Below are positions 8,321 through 16,728 of a stretch of DNA of 64,000 nucleotides, piece by piece. This DNA is from Oscillospiraceae bacterium. Its GTDB lineage: Bacteria; Bacillota; Clostridia; Oscillospirales; Oscillospiraceae. The notes under the pieces were generated by a model that did not search any database, was not told the origin of the DNA, and saw only the letters and a program-made list of their open reading frames with translations. Within the stretch, counting starts at the first letter, position 1; every line of letters starts with the position of its first letter. The DNA lies in assembly GCA_022846095.1 (NCBI GenBank), contig AP025583.1:2480001-2544000 (forward strand), in the 5' to 3' direction. A program made the position numbers and the translations under genes.

Positions 8321-9844
8321 TTACAGCCTTGCAAGGGCCTTGTAGGAATCCCTCAGCGCGGGGTACAGCCCCCGGTAGATCTGGTAGAAGCTCTCGTAGG
8401 CCGCGGAATTGCCGGGAACCGGCTCCTGGGCCGGGTTCTCCCGGATGAGGGCGGCGCAGCCCTCAGCCACGGTGGGCCAGATGCCCGCGCCCACGCCGGC
8501 CAGGATGGCCGCGCCCAGGGCCGGGCCCTCCTTGTTGCACACCGTCTTAACCGGGCAGCGGTACACGTCGGAGAGCATCTGCCGCCACAGAGGGCTGGTG
8601 CCCCCGCCGCCGCAGGCCAGCATCTCCCCCACCGGCACGCCCATCTCCCGGAACACGTCCAGGCACTGGCGCTGGGCGTACACCACGCCCTCCAGCACGG
8701 CGCGGATGAGGTCGGCCCTGGTGTGGATGGCGGACAGGCCCACGAAGGCCCCCCGGGCCTCCGGGTCCAGCAGCGGGGAGCGCTCCCCCATGAGGTAGGG
8801 CAGGTAGATCAGCTTGTTGGCCCCGATGGGGGAGGTCTCCGCCGCCCGGTCCATCAGGTAGTAGGGGTCCACCCCCTGGACCTTGGCGGCCTCCAGCTCG
8901 GCGGTGCACAGGTTGTTGCGCAGCCACTGGAGGGAGAGCCCCGCGGCCAGGGTGCAGCTCATGACGGTCCAGGCCCCGGGGGCGGCGGCGCAGAAGGTGT
9001 GCACGCGGCCCTGGGGGTCGATGGTCACGCTGTCGGAGTGGGCGAAGATGACCCCGGAGGTGCCCAGGGTGGTGAAGGCCTTGCCGGTGGCCACCACGCC
9101 GGTGCCCACGGCGGCGGCGGCGTTGTCGCCCGCGCCGCCCACCACGGGGGTGCCCGGGGCCAGCCCGGTCTCGGCGGACGCGGCGGCGGTGACCGTGCCC
9201 GTCACGTCGGGGGACTCGTACATCTTCCCCAGCAGGTCGGGGTCGATGTCCAGAGCGTTAAGGATTTCCCCGCTCCAGCAGCGCCCCGGCACGTCCAGCA
9301 GGTTCATGCCCGAGGCGTCGGACACCTCGGTGGCGAACACGCCGGTGAGCTTGTAGCGGATATAGTCCTTGGGCAGCAGGATGTGGCGGCACTGCCGGTA
9401 GATCTCCGGCTCGTGCTTTTTCACCCAGAGGATCTTCCCCGCCGTAAAGCCGGTGAGGGCGGGGTTGGCCGTGACGGCGATGAGGCGCTCCTTGCCCACC
9501 TTCTCCGTAATCTCGTCGCACTCGGCCCCCGTGCGGCCGTCACACCAGATGATGGAGCGGCGCAGCACGTTCCCGGCGGCGTCCAGCAGCACCAGGCCGT
9601 GCATCTGGCCGGAGAGCCCCACACCCCGGACGGCCCTGGGGTCCGCCCCGGACTTGGCGAGCACGCCCCGCACGCTCTCCCGCACGGCGTTCCACCAGTC
9701 CTCGGGGGCCTGCTCGGCCCAGCCGTTCTGGGGCTGGTAGAGGGGGTACTCCACGGTGCAGGCCGCCGCCGCGTTCCCCCCGGTGTCGAAGAGCACCGAC
9801 TTGGTGCCCGAGGTGCCGATGTCGATTCCCAGTAAATAGTCCAT
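8321..9844 (-). CDS. xylB: xylulokinase
   Basis: A 507-residue FGGY-family kinase. The phosphate loop LGIDIGTSGTKSVLFD is at the N-terminus, the substrate-contact motif GLSGQMHGLVLLD follows, and the C-terminal FGGY signature region includes CGGGGTSPLWRQMLSDV. Length and the GQMHGLV motif match XylB, which makes D-xylulose 5-phosphate for the pentose phosphate pathway. It lies 11 bases after mmsB and its stop overlaps the ribosome binding site of the next gene, so it belongs to the same operon. A related ketose is possible as substrate. Confidence 0.92.
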   Translation of the reverse strand: MDYLLGIDIGTSGTKSVLFDTGGNAAAACTVEYPLYQPQNGWAEQAPEDWWNAVRESVRGVLAKSGADPRAVRGVGLSGQMHGLVLLDAAGNVLRRSIIWCDGRTGAECDEITEKVGKERLIAVTANPALTGFTAGKILWVKKHEPEIYRQCRHILLPKDYIRYKLTGVFATEVSDASGMNLLDVPGRCWSGEILNALDIDPDLLGKMYESPDVTGTVTAAASAETGLAPGTPVVGGAGDNAAAAVGTGVVATGKAFTTLGTSGVIFAHSDSVTIDPQGRVHTFCAAAPGAWTVMSCTLAAGLSLQWLRNNLCTAELEAAKVQGVDPYYLMDRAAETSPIGANKLIYLPYLMGERSPLLDPEARGAFVGLSAIHTRADLIRAVLEGVVYAQRQCLDVFREMGVPVGEMLACGGGGTSPLWRQMLSDVYRCPVKTVCNKEGPALGAAILAGVGAGIWPTVAEGCAALIRENPAQEPVPGNSAAYESFYQIYRGLYPALRDSYKALARL

Positions 9845-9855
9845 ACGCGGCCGCC

Positions 9856-11073
9856 TTACTCAGCCTGGCTGCGGCGCTTGGAGACCACGTCGAAGATGAC
9901 GGCGGCCAGCAGCACCAGGCCCTTGACGGCCTTCTGCCAGTTGGAGTCCACGCCCAGGATGGACATGCCGTTGTTGATGACGCCCATGAACACGGCGCCG
10001 ATGACGGCCCCGCCCACGGTGCCGGTGCCGCCGTAGGCCGACGCGCCGCCGATGAAGCAGGCGCCGATGGCGTCCAGCTCGTAGCTGTTGCCGGCGGAGG
10101 GGGCAGCGGAGTTGAAGCGGGCGGTGACCACCAGGGCGGCCACGGCGGCCAGGAAGGCCATGTTGGTGTAGGCGAAGAACATGGTGCGGTTGGTGTTGAT
10201 GCCGGAGAGCTTGGCAGCCTTCTCGTTGCCGCCCATGGCGTACAGGTGGCGGCCGGGCACGGTGTTGGCGGTGTAGTAGCCGTACACCAGCACGATGACC
10301 GCCAGCAGGATCAGGATGGTGGGCAGGCCCTTGTGCAGGCCCAGGAAGATGGCCAGGGCCATGATGACGGCGCACAGGAAGATGATCTTCACGGCGAAGG
10401 CCATCATGCCCTGGGTCTCATAGTTCTTTTTCTTGCGCTTGATGCGGGTGATGACCTGGGAGGCCACGAACAGGGCGCACACCACCGCGCCCACCAGCAG
10501 GGTGACCGTGAGGATGACCCCGCCGCCGGCCTCCTTTCCGGGCAGGTAGCTGGTGAAGTAGTTAAGGTAGTTCTCAGGGAAGCCGGAGATGGTCAGGCCG
10601 TTCAGGATGACCTGGGCCAGGCCGCGCCAGAGCAGCATGCCGGCCAGGGTGACGATGAAGGGGGGTATGCGCATGTAGGCGATCCAGAAGGCCTGCCACA
10701 CGCCAATGGCCAGGCCCACCAGCAGGCAGACGACGATGGCCAGGTAGATGTTCATCTTCATATTGACGATAAGGGTGCCGGCCACCGCGCCCACCAGGGC
10801 CACCACGGAGCCCACCGACAGGTCGATGTTGCCGCCGGTGAGGATGCACATCAGCATGCCCACGGCCAGGATGACCACGTAGCTGTTCTGGCTGATGAGG
10901 TTTGTGATGTTGGCGGGGGTCAGCAGGGCCTGAGTGACAGGCTTGCCGCCCACAAAGACGATGAGCAGCTCAAAGAGCACCATCACCGCCACCAGGGCCA
11001 CCACCATGGTGTTCTTTTTCAGCACCCGCGTCACAGCTTGGAGCGGGGATTGCTTCTTCACTTCGGTCGTCAT
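9856..11073 (-). CDS. mmsB: multiple-monosaccharide ABC transporter permease
   Basis: A 405-residue inner-membrane permease with about ten hydrophobic segments, of the BPD_transp_2 family (XylH/GguB/MmsB). The conserved [14 protein letters not shown] segment and the C-terminal [18 protein letters not shown] are diagnostic of ribose/xylose-type permeases. The long form, with a central cytoplasmic loop rich in Lys and Arg (about residues 210-225), is typical of MmsB/XylH rather than RbsC. Its ATG overlaps the mmsA stop (ATGA), giving coupled translation. Confidence 0.9.
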   Translation of the reverse strand: MTTEVKKQSPLQAVTRVLKKNTMVVALVAVMVLFELLIVFVGGKPVTQALLTPANITNLISQNSYVVILAVGMLMCILTGGNIDLSVGSVVALVGAVAGTLIVNMKMNIYLAIVVCLLVGLAIGVWQAFWIAYMRIPPFIVTLAGMLLWRGLAQVILNGLTISGFPENYLNYFTSYLPGKEAGGGVILTVTLLVGAVVCALFVASQVITRIKRKKKNYETQGMMAFAVKIIFLCAVIMALAIFLGLHKGLPTILILLAVIVLVYGYYTANTVPGRHLYAMGGNEKAAKLSGINTNRTMFFAYTNMAFLAAVAALVVTARFNSAAPSAGNSYELDAIGACFIGGASAYGGTGTVGGAVIGAVFMGVINNGMSILGVDSNWQKAVKGLVLLAAVIFDVVSKRRSQAE

Positions 11074-12620
11074 ACCGCTACCTCTCCTTTACCCGCACTG
11101 GATTTGAGAATACAGGACATGATGGACTCCTGGCTGGCCTCCTCCCGGGTCAGCTCACCCACCACGGCCCCCTCGTTCATCACGTAGATCCGGTCGCACA
11201 TGCCCAGCAGCTCCGGCATCTCGGAGGAGATCATCAGCACGGCCTTGCCCTGGGCCACCAGCTCGTTCATAATGCAGTAGATCTCATATTTCGCACCCAC
11301 GTCGATGCCGCGGGTGGGTTCGTCCAGAATCAATACGTCGGGCTCGGCGAACATCCACTTGGCCAGCAGCACCTTCTGCTGGTTGCCGCCCGACAGGTTG
11401 CCCACGTCCTGCTCGATGCCCGAGCACTTGGTGTGCAGCATCTCCTTATACTCGTCCGCGTACTTGATCTCCATATCCTTGTCCAGCACGCCGTGGCGGC
11501 TGATGCGCTTCATGCGCGCCAGGGTGGTGTTCACCCGGATGGGGTTGGAGAGGATAAGGCCGTTGCCCTTGCGGTCCTCGGTGACGTAGGCCAGCTTGTG
11601 CTCGATGGCGTCGTTGACGCTGCGCAGGTGGACCTCCCTGCCCCCCAGCAGGAGCTTGCCCGTGATGTTCACGCCGTAGCTCTTGCCGAAGATGCTCATG
11701 GCAAGCTCGGTGCGCCCGGCGCCCATCAGGCCGCTGACCCCCACGATCTCGCCCCGGCGCACGTCCAGGTTCACGTTCCGGCACACCATCTGCCCGGCGT
11801 AGGTGGGGTGCTCCACGCTCCAGTCCCGCACCTGCATGGCCACCTCGCCGATGTGGCTCTCCCGCTTGGGGAAGCGGTCGGTGAGCTCGCGGCCCACCAT
11901 GCCCTTGATGATGCGCTCCTCGTGGAGGTCGTCCACGCCCTTGACCAGGGTCTCGATGGTGGCGCCGTCGCGGATGATGGTGATCTTATCCGCCACGTAG
12001 GAGACCTCGGAGAGCTTGTGGGAGATGATGATGCACGTCATACCCTGGGCCTTGAACTGGAGCAGCAGGTCCAGCAGCTTCTGGGAGTCCGTCTCGTTGA
12101 GGGAGGCTGTGGGCTCGTCCAGAATCAGCAGCCGCACGTTCTTGGCCAGGGCCTTGGCGATCTCCACAAGCTGCTGCTTGCCCACGCCGATGTCCTTGAT
12201 TTGGGTGCGGGCGCTCTCCTGCAGCCCCACCATCTTCAGGTACTTGTCCGCCTTGTCGTAGGTGGCGTCCCAGTCGATGCGGGCGGTCTTGCCCTGCTCG
12301 TTGCCCAAAAACATGTTCTCGCCGATGGTCAGGTAGGGCACCAGGGCCAGCTCCTGGTGGATGATGACGATGCCCTTCTCCTCGCTGTCCCTGATTTTAC
12401 CGAACTTGCAGGTCTGTCCGTCGTAGACGATGTCCCCCTCGTAGGTGCCAAAGGGGTAGATGCCGGACAGGACGTTCATCAGCGTGGACTTGCCGGCTCC
12501 GTTCTCCCCCACCAGGGCGTGGATCTCGCCCTCCTCCACCTCCAGGTTCACGTGGTCCAGGGCGCGCACACCGGGGAACTCTTTGATGATGTCGCGCATT
12601 TCCAGTAGCAGTTTCGCCAA
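11070..12620 (-). CDS. mmsA: multiple-monosaccharide ABC transporter ATPase (double domain)
   Basis: A 516-residue sugar ABC ATPase with two nucleotide-binding domains. The first has Walker A GENGAGKS (about residue 38 onward), [14 protein letters not shown] and [11 protein letters not shown]. The second has a degenerate GLMGAGRTE loop in place of a full Walker A, with the signature [14 protein letters not shown] and [11 protein letters not shown]. This asymmetry is normal for RbsA/XylG/MmsA. It energises uptake through MmsB of sugars captured by the ChvE-like lipoprotein. Confidence 0.93.
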   Translation of the reverse strand: MAKLLLEMRDIIKEFPGVRALDHVNLEVEEGEIHALVGENGAGKSTLMNVLSGIYPFGTYEGDIVYDGQTCKFGKIRDSEEKGIVIIHQELALVPYLTIGENMFLGNEQGKTARIDWDATYDKADKYLKMVGLQESARTQIKDIGVGKQQLVEIAKALAKNVRLLILDEPTASLNETDSQKLLDLLLQFKAQGMTCIIISHKLSEVSYVADKITIIRDGATIETLVKGVDDLHEERIIKGMVGRELTDRFPKRESHIGEVAMQVRDWSVEHPTYAGQMVCRNVNLDVRRGEIVGVSGLMGAGRTELAMSIFGKSYGVNITGKLLLGGREVHLRSVNDAIEHKLAYVTEDRKGNGLILSNPIRVNTTLARMKRISRHGVLDKDMEIKYADEYKEMLHTKCSGIEQDVGNLSGGNQQKVLLAKWMFAEPDVLILDEPTRGIDVGAKYEIYCIMNELVAQGKAVLMISSEMPELLGMCDRIYVMNEGAVVGELTREEASQESIMSCILKSSAGKGEVAV

Positions 12621-12653
12621 TTTGATCCCTCCAATATTGGGGTGCCGGATTGA

Positions 12654-12686
12654 AAAAGCGGGCGGAGTTTCCTCCGCCCGCTTTTG
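12654..12686 (-). terminator. attenuating hairpin between chvE and mmsA
   Basis: A stem AAAAGCGGGCGGAG pairs with CTCCGCCCGCTTTT across a three- to four-base loop and is followed on the minus strand by a T-rich stretch. It lies in the 119-base gap between the binding-protein gene and mmsA. Its position suggests partial termination or 3'-end stabilisation, giving more binding protein than permease. Confidence 0.8.
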
Positions 12687-12739
12687 ATTCCGGTGCCGGC
12701 GGTTAACTGAATGTTAGATGCCAGCGGATAGCTATGTAC

Positions 12740-13885
12740 TTAGGCGAGGTCGGCCTCGGTGTAGTAGCCGGAGTCGATGAGCAGCTCCTTGTAGTTGTCC
12801 TTGGTGCAGGCCACGGGGTCGCACAGGAAGGAGGGGATGATGCCGGTGCCGTTGTCATAGGTCTTAGTGTCGTTCACGGGGACTTCCTTGCCCTGGAGGA
12901 TGCAGTCCACCATCTCCACCACCTGGGAGGCCAGGGTGCGGGTGTCCTTGAAGATGGACATGCTCTGGGTGCCCGCCAGCATGTTCTTGACGGAGGGCTT
13001 GTCGCAGTCCTGGCCGGTGATGATGGGCATGTTCTCGGCGGTGTAGCCCGCGCCCAGCAGGGCGTTGGTGACGCCGTTGGCGGTGGAGTCGTTGGAGCAG
13101 AGCACCGCGTCCAGCTTCACGCCGTCGGGGCCGTAGCCGTTGGAGGTAATGAGGTTCTCCATGCGCTTCTGGGACTCCTCGGTGGACCAGTTGGGGGTGG
13201 CGCACTGGGCCAGGGTGGTCTGCCCGGAGAGGATGACCAGCTTGCCGGCGTCGATGTAGGGCTGCAGCACGTCCATGGCGCCGCCGAAGAAGAAGTTGAC
13301 GTTGTTGTCGTCGGAGGAGCCGGTGGTCACCTCGATGTTGAAGGGGCCGGCCTGGTTATCCAGATCCAGCGCGTCCTTGATGAAGTTGCCCTGGAACTGG
13401 CCCACCTTGTAGTTGTCGAAGGTGGCGTAGTAGCTCACGGCGTCGGAGTTCATGATCAGGCGGTCGTAGGCGATGACGGGGATGCCCGCGTCCTTGGCGC
13501 CCTTGAGGACCTCGGTGAGCGCCGAGCCGTCGATGGAGGCCACCACCAGCACCTTGCAGCCGGTGTTGATCATGTTCTCAAGCTGGTTGACCTGGGTGGG
13601 GATGTCGTTGTCGCCCGCGTACTGCAGATCCACCTCGTAGCCGGCGGCCTCCAGCTGGGACTTCATGTTGGAGCCGTCCTGGTTCCAGCGCTGCAGGGAC
13701 TGGGTGGGCATGGACACGCCGACCTTGACGGCGCCGGCCTCGGGGGCGGGCGCGGGGGCGCTGCTGGCGGGGGTGCCGCCGTTATCGGGCGCGGGGGTGC
13801 TGGCGTTGCCGCCGCCGCCGCTGCACGCGGCCAGGGAGAGGATCATGAGCGCGGAAAGAACCAGTGCAAGCAGTCTTTTTTTCAT
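12740..13885 (-). CDS. chvE: ChvE-like sugar-binding lipoprotein
   Basis: A 381-residue extracellular solute-binding protein. The signal peptide MKKRLLALVLSALMILSL is followed by the lipobox LAAC and a Gly/Ser/Ala/Pro-rich linker to about residue 50. The body is a Peripla_BP_4 (ribose/ChvE) fold, with VGVSMPTQSLQRWNQDG at its start and ITGQDCDKPSVKNMLAG later, both typical of the ChvE / multiple-sugar-binding group. It is the first gene of the sugar operon, behind a good promoter. It captures monosaccharide outside the membrane for MmsAB. Confidence 0.92.
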   Translation of the reverse strand: MKKRLLALVLSALMILSLAACSGGGGNASTPAPDNGGTPASSAPAPAPEAGAVKVGVSMPTQSLQRWNQDGSNMKSQLEAAGYEVDLQYAGDNDIPTQVNQLENMINTGCKVLVVASIDGSALTEVLKGAKDAGIPVIAYDRLIMNSDAVSYYATFDNYKVGQFQGNFIKDALDLDNQAGPFNIEVTTGSSDDNNVNFFFGGAMDVLQPYIDAGKLVILSGQTTLAQCATPNWSTEESQKRMENLITSNGYGPDGVKLDAVLCSNDSTANGVTNALLGAGYTAENMPIITGQDCDKPSVKNMLAGTQSMSIFKDTRTLASQVVEMVDCILQGKEVPVNDTKTYDNGTGIIPSFLCDPVACTKDNYKELLIDSGYYTEADLA

Positions 13886-14032
13886 TGTGTTCGCTCCTTT
13901 TCCTTCATTGTTGACGGGTTTTTATTGGTACGCGCCACGCGCGTAAGCCACGGTGCAGACAACTGCGGGGGCTTTTGTTCAGCTCATTCACAAATTACTT
14001 TTGTAAAAATATCTTTCATAAGTTCTATACAT

Positions 14033-14061
14033 ATCCTACACAAAACCGCCCGGTATGTCAA
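14033..14061 (-). promoter_or_regulatory. sigma-70-type promoter of the sugar operon
   Basis: On the minus strand TTGACA (14061-14056) and TAGGAT (14038-14033) are separated by exactly 17 bases, about 150 bases upstream of chvE. The 364-base gap 13886-14249 otherwise holds a long untranslated leader, candidate operators and the terminator of the merR gene. Confidence 0.75.
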
Positions 14062-14068
14062 GCCGATT

Positions 14069-14099
14069 TTGTGCCCGCTGCACAATTTAGGGGTTGTGC
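14069..14099 (-). promoter_or_regulatory. candidate operator: overlapping TTGTGC / GCACAA dyads
   Basis: TTGTGC and GCACAA face each other across five bases (14069-14085), and the second half-site faces another TTGTGC (14094-14099). A further TTTTGCACAAAAT lies at about 14158. The cluster is immediately upstream of the -35 box of the sugar promoter, where an activator or repressor would bind. No regulator gene is next to it. Confidence 0.45.
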
Positions 14100-14203
14100 C
14101 CAAATTCCTTCCGTAAAATTTTGACGGTTTACCCAGTGAAACAGCCCTCTTTATCTGTTTTGCACAAAATAAGCCCTCCGGCTTTGACGGGCGTTCCGGC
14201 AGC

Positions 14204-14245
14204 AAAAAGGACCGCCGCAGGGAAATCCCTGCGGCGGCCCTTTTG
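14204..14245 (-). terminator. terminator of the MerR-family gene
   Basis: A long stem with CCGCCGCAGGGA facing TCCCTGCGGCGG, flanked by AAAAGG and CCTTTT with one internal mismatch. It ends five bases before the stop codon of the minus-strand merR gene and could also act on the plus strand. Confidence 0.85.
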
Positions 14246-14249
14246 CCTG

Positions 14250-15047
14250 TTACCCAATCCGTTCCACGGGGAAAAGCACGCCGGTCTCCAGCTCCTCCGG
14301 GCTGCGGGCCTCCCCCTCGTCCTTTAAATATCGCTCCACCGCGGGACCGCACACCCGGTACTCCGGATGCTCCGCCAGCCAGGCGCACAGCGCGTCGTAG
14401 GCGAATTTCACGCTTTCATAGGGGCCCGTGTGGGTGGTGGCGGCGTAGAGCCGGGCGGGGATGGTCTTGATCCCGGGGTCCTCCCCCGCCGCCTCCGCCT
14501 GGGCCTCCACGTCCATGCTTTCGTAGTTGAACTCATCGCCCAGAAAGAGCAGCTGGGCCACCCCGGCCCGCCGGAGCCCCCGCGCCTCCATGGCGGCGTA
14601 GAGCCGCTGAAAGAGCGCGTGGGTCTGTCCGATGGGGATGGTCTCCCGCAGGGCGAACACCCGCTGGGCCGGGGCTTCCAAAATAATTACGTGGTAGCTG
14701 TCGTTCAGCATATCGGTTCCCTCCATGACATGGATGTCCTCCTCCATGCGGCGCAGGGTCGCCCGCAGCGCGTCCAGCTCCCGGTAGGCCTCCACCCGCC
14801 TGCGCTGGACCCGCCGGGCCAGCTCCCCGGGCGCGAGCCGCAGCAGGCCGCCGATTTCCGCCAGGGGGAAGCCGTAGGCCTTGAGCCGCTCGATCTTCGC
14901 CAGGGTGGACAGCTGGGCCTCGTCGTAGTAGCGGTAGGCGGTCTCCGCGCTCCTGTGGGCGGGGCGCAACAGGCCCAGGGCGTCGTAGTGGCGCAGCATC
15001 CGGGCGGAGACCCGGCTGAGCTGTGAAAATGCGCCGATGGTGAGCAT
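14250..15047 (-). CDS. MerR-family regulator with GyrI-like effector domain
   Basis: A 265-residue BmrR-type regulator. Residues 1-70 are the winged MerR helix-turn-helix (LTIGAFSQLSRVSARMLRHYD, split here between LTIGAFSQLS and RVSARMLRHYD). A coiled coil follows to about 110, and residues 118-260 form a GyrI-like small-molecule-binding domain. Such proteins twist a promoter with an over-long spacer when they bind a hydrophobic or cationic drug. It has its own promoter with a 19-base spacer carrying a dyad, so it is probably autoregulated. No efflux pump is adjacent, so its other targets are unknown. Confidence 0.88.
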   Translation of the reverse strand: MLTIGAFSQLSRVSARMLRHYDALGLLRPAHRSAETAYRYYDEAQLSTLAKIERLKAYGFPLAEIGGLLRLAPGELARRVQRRRVEAYRELDALRATLRRMEEDIHVMEGTDMLNDSYHVIILEAPAQRVFALRETIPIGQTHALFQRLYAAMEARGLRRAGVAQLLFLGDEFNYESMDVEAQAEAAGEDPGIKTIPARLYAATTHTGPYESVKFAYDALCAWLAEHPEYRVCGPAVERYLKDEGEARSPEELETGVLFPVERIG

Positions 15048-15074
15048 AACATCATTCCTGTCTGATTTTGTACG

Positions 15075-15086
15075 GGGACCGGTCCC
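15075..15086. repeat. 12-bp perfect palindrome in the merR leader
   Basis: GGGACCGGTCCC lies between the -10 box and the start codon of the MerR gene, and is extended by ACG/CGT with a one-base bulge. It may be a leader hairpin or a second protein-binding site. Confidence 0.5.
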
Positions 15087-15094
15087 GTAACGCT

Positions 15095-15125
15095 ATGCTA
15101 CACCTTGCCACTGTGGTAAGGTCAA
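15095..15125 (-). promoter_or_regulatory. MerR-type promoter with 19-bp spacer and operator dyad
   Basis: On the minus strand TTGACC and TAGCAT are separated by 19 bases instead of 17. The spacer carries the dyad ACCTTGCCAC / GTGGTAAGGT around a central T (15102-15122, one mismatch). An over-long spacer with a centred dyad is the hallmark of MerR-activated promoters. It drives the adjacent MerR-family gene. Confidence 0.85.
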
Positions 15126-15132
15126 GCCCTTT

Positions 15133-15561
15133 TTACAGGAATTTTTTCAGCTGCTGGATATTGTCCTCCTCAAAGCGCTGCAGGCGCTCCATGAGTGCCT
15201 TGATGCGCTTCTCCGCGCCGCCGTACTTTTTCAGGTTCTTCACGGCGTTGATCACCCCCATGTTGCTGCCGATCATCAGCATCTCCGCCACGTGGGAGGC
15301 GCTCTTGTCGCCCAGGGTCTGCAGGTCGATCATGAGATAGGTGCGGATCTTCTCGAAGGCGGTCAGCCCCTTTTCGTCGCAGCCGTTCTCCTCCAGCAGC
15401 TTGCGGGCCTCCGCCTCCATGGCGCGGTAGCCCTCCTGCTGCGTGCGGATGTGGCGGGTGAGCTCGCCCTCCTCCACGATGTCCAGCAGCTGGGTCAGGG
15501 TGTTCACGCCCATCTGGGCGTTCTGATAGACGAAGTTTAAAAGCTCGGTGTTGCCGTTCAT
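15133..15561 (-). CDS. small helical protein of unknown function
   Basis: A 142-residue acidic protein predicted to be almost all helical, with no signal peptide and no membrane segment. Its layout (helix, EEGELTRHIRTQQEGY, long helices with regularly spaced acidic residues) resembles ferritin-like four-helix bundles of the DUF2383 sort, but I see no clear di-iron motif. The ATG at 15561 is preceded by GGAAAG. It is a single gene, 85 bases upstream of merR on the same strand and divergent from tRNA-Leu. The function is unknown. Confidence 0.65.
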   Translation of the reverse strand: MNGNTELLNFVYQNAQMGVNTLTQLLDIVEEGELTRHIRTQQEGYRAMEAEARKLLEENGCDEKGLTAFEKIRTYLMIDLQTLGDKSASHVAEMLMIGSNMGVINAVKNLKKYGGAEKRIKALMERLQRFEEDNIQQLKKFL

Positions 15562-15636
15562 AAAATCGCTTCCTTTCCTCCGTTAGTGTGCCCCGCGCAC
15601 ACGGCGATATTTTTTGAAAAAACCGCGAAAAAACAG

Positions 15637-15665
15637 TTGACAGCGGCAGGCGCCTATGGTAATAT
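15637..15665 (+). promoter_or_regulatory. tRNA-Leu promoter
   Basis: TTGACA and TAATAT are separated by 17 bases and end about 44 bases before the tRNA gene. Confidence 0.8.
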
Positions 15666-15708
15666 ATCACTTGCGCTGAGCGGCACGGCCGGGCGGCGAG
15701 AAAGAAAT

Positions 15709-15795
15709 GCGCGAGTGGTGGAATTGGTAGACTCGCTGGCTTCAGGTGCCAGTGTTCGCAAGGACGTGCGGGTTCGACTCCCGCCTCGCGCACCA
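15709..15795 (+). tRNA. tRNA-Leu (anticodon CAG)
   Basis: An 87-base class II tRNA. The acceptor arm GCGCGAG pairs with CTCGCGC followed by A and an encoded CCA. The anticodon stem CTGGC/GCCAG encloses the loop TTCAGGT with anticodon CAG. A long variable arm and GGTTCGACTCC (T loop) are present. It decodes CUG, the main Leu codon of this GC-rich genome. Its 3' side borders a low-GC islet. Confidence 0.95.
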
Positions 15796-15799
15796 ACAT

Positions 15800-15840
15800 A
15801 AGTTGACAAGTTTTCTAATGAGAACTTGCCAACTTTTTTT
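15800..15840 (+). terminator. terminator after tRNA-Leu
   Basis: A 16-base imperfect stem from AAGTTGACAAG to CTTGCCAACTT with loop TAAT runs into seven T residues. Confidence 0.85.
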
Positions 15841-15886
15841 ATCTACGCGGGTTCTGCGGAGCCTGTCCGAAAATATGAATAATTTG

Positions 15887-15922
15887 GGGCACGATGGCTA
15901 TACAAAGCTGTCGTGCCTTTTC
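15887..15922 (+). terminator. second hairpin with T tract
   Basis: GGCACGATGGCT faces AGCTGTCGTGCC (two mismatches) and is followed by TTTTCT. It may be the remains of a gene end within the AT-rich islet; there is no intact plus-strand gene before it. Confidence 0.5.
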
Positions 15923-15984
15923 TATACCGAATTAAACACGAAAGCGGTTATCAACCAATAAGCTATTTTTAAAAAACGAGCAAA

Positions 15985-16006
15985 TCACCGAAGGTCTTCG
16001 TAAGCC
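15985..16006 (+). repeat. 22-bp sequence shared with 39101-39122
   Basis: The 22 bases starting TCACCGAAGG are identical at 39101-39122. In both places one frame reads TEGLRKPF, and here it ends GK and a stop. This suggests the tail of the same vanished mobile-element gene. Confidence 0.6.
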
Positions 16007-16025
16007 GTTCGGCAAGTGATATTTG

Positions 16026-16658
16026 TCAGTCTAAAATATGCTTTGCTTTCTTTAAATCTCCACTGCACAAAGCGCTCATATTTCTGAAAATCTTATCAGC
16101 GTCCCAATTCCACCATTGAAGTCCAAGCAAATATTGAATCAGCTCTTCATCAAAACGTCTGCGGATCACGTTGCATGGATTCCCCGCAGCAATGCAATAT
16201 GGCGGAATGTCCTTTGCGACAACAGAATTTGCAGCAATGATTGCGCCATCGCCGATGTGTACACCCGGCAATACCGTTACATTCTGCCCAATCCAGACAT
16301 CATTTCCGACAACCGTATCGCCTTTAAAGGGCAGGTCGGTCATGGACGGGGCATACGCTTCCCAACCGCCGCCCATGATATTAAAGGGGTAAGACGTCAC
16401 GCTGTTCATTCTGTGATTTGCACCATTCATAATAAATTCAATCCCTTTTGCAAGCGCACAGAACTTTCCGATTATCAGTTTGTCACCGAGAAAATCATAA
16501 TGATGTGTAACGTGGCTTTCAAATTTTTCGGCACCGTCCACATCGTCATAATAGGTGTAATCTCCTACAATTATATTCGGCCTGGTAATAACATTTTTTA
16601 TATAGACAACCTGCTTGATACTCTCGTTGGGATATATGCTGTTTGGATTTGGTCCCAT
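16026..16658 (-). CDS. Vat-family streptogramin A O-acetyltransferase (probable)
   Basis: A 210-residue left-handed beta-helix (hexapeptide-repeat) acetyltransferase. The opening MGPNPNSIYP, the loop IMNGANHRMNSVTSYPFN with the catalytic histidine, and GNDVWIGQNVTVLPGVHIGDGAIIAANSVV closely follow the pattern of Vat(A-E) xenobiotic acetyltransferases (quoted in pieces: GNDVWIGQNVTVLPG, HIGDGAIIAANSVV). WWNWDADKI near the end matches the Vat C-terminus. Vat enzymes inactivate group A streptogramins with acetyl-CoA. An AAGGAG site lies 10 bases upstream. GC is well below the neighbours, and it sits beside tRNA-Leu. Actual resistance is not shown by sequence. Confidence 0.82.
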   Translation of the reverse strand: MGPNPNSIYPNESIKQVVYIKNVITRPNIIVGDYTYYDDVDGAEKFESHVTHHYDFLGDKLIIGKFCALAKGIEFIMNGANHRMNSVTSYPFNIMGGGWEAYAPSMTDLPFKGDTVVGNDVWIGQNVTVLPGVHIGDGAIIAANSVVAKDIPPYCIAAGNPCNVIRRRFDEELIQYLLGLQWWNWDADKIFRNMSALCSGDLKKAKHILD

Positions 16659-16710
16659 AACTTCCGTCTCCTTAACTTCAATTTACCTGGTGCGCACTTT
16701 ATAAAATGGG

Positions 16711-16728
16711 CGGACTGAAATCAGTCCG
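16711..16728 (-). terminator. hairpin at the end of the alpha/beta hydrolase gene
   Basis: CGGACTGA faces TCAGTCCG across AA, overlapping the stop codon region of the hydrolase gene. On the minus strand CCCATTTTAT follows, so it is at best a weak terminator. Confidence 0.4.

Noticed and set aside
6148-8448. A 766-codon plus-strand open frame opposite the sugar operon
   Set aside because: It is antisense to three well-identified genes (galM, isomerase, DUF4867-like) and is made of low-complexity Gly/Val/His/Ala translation typical of GC-rich shadow frames.
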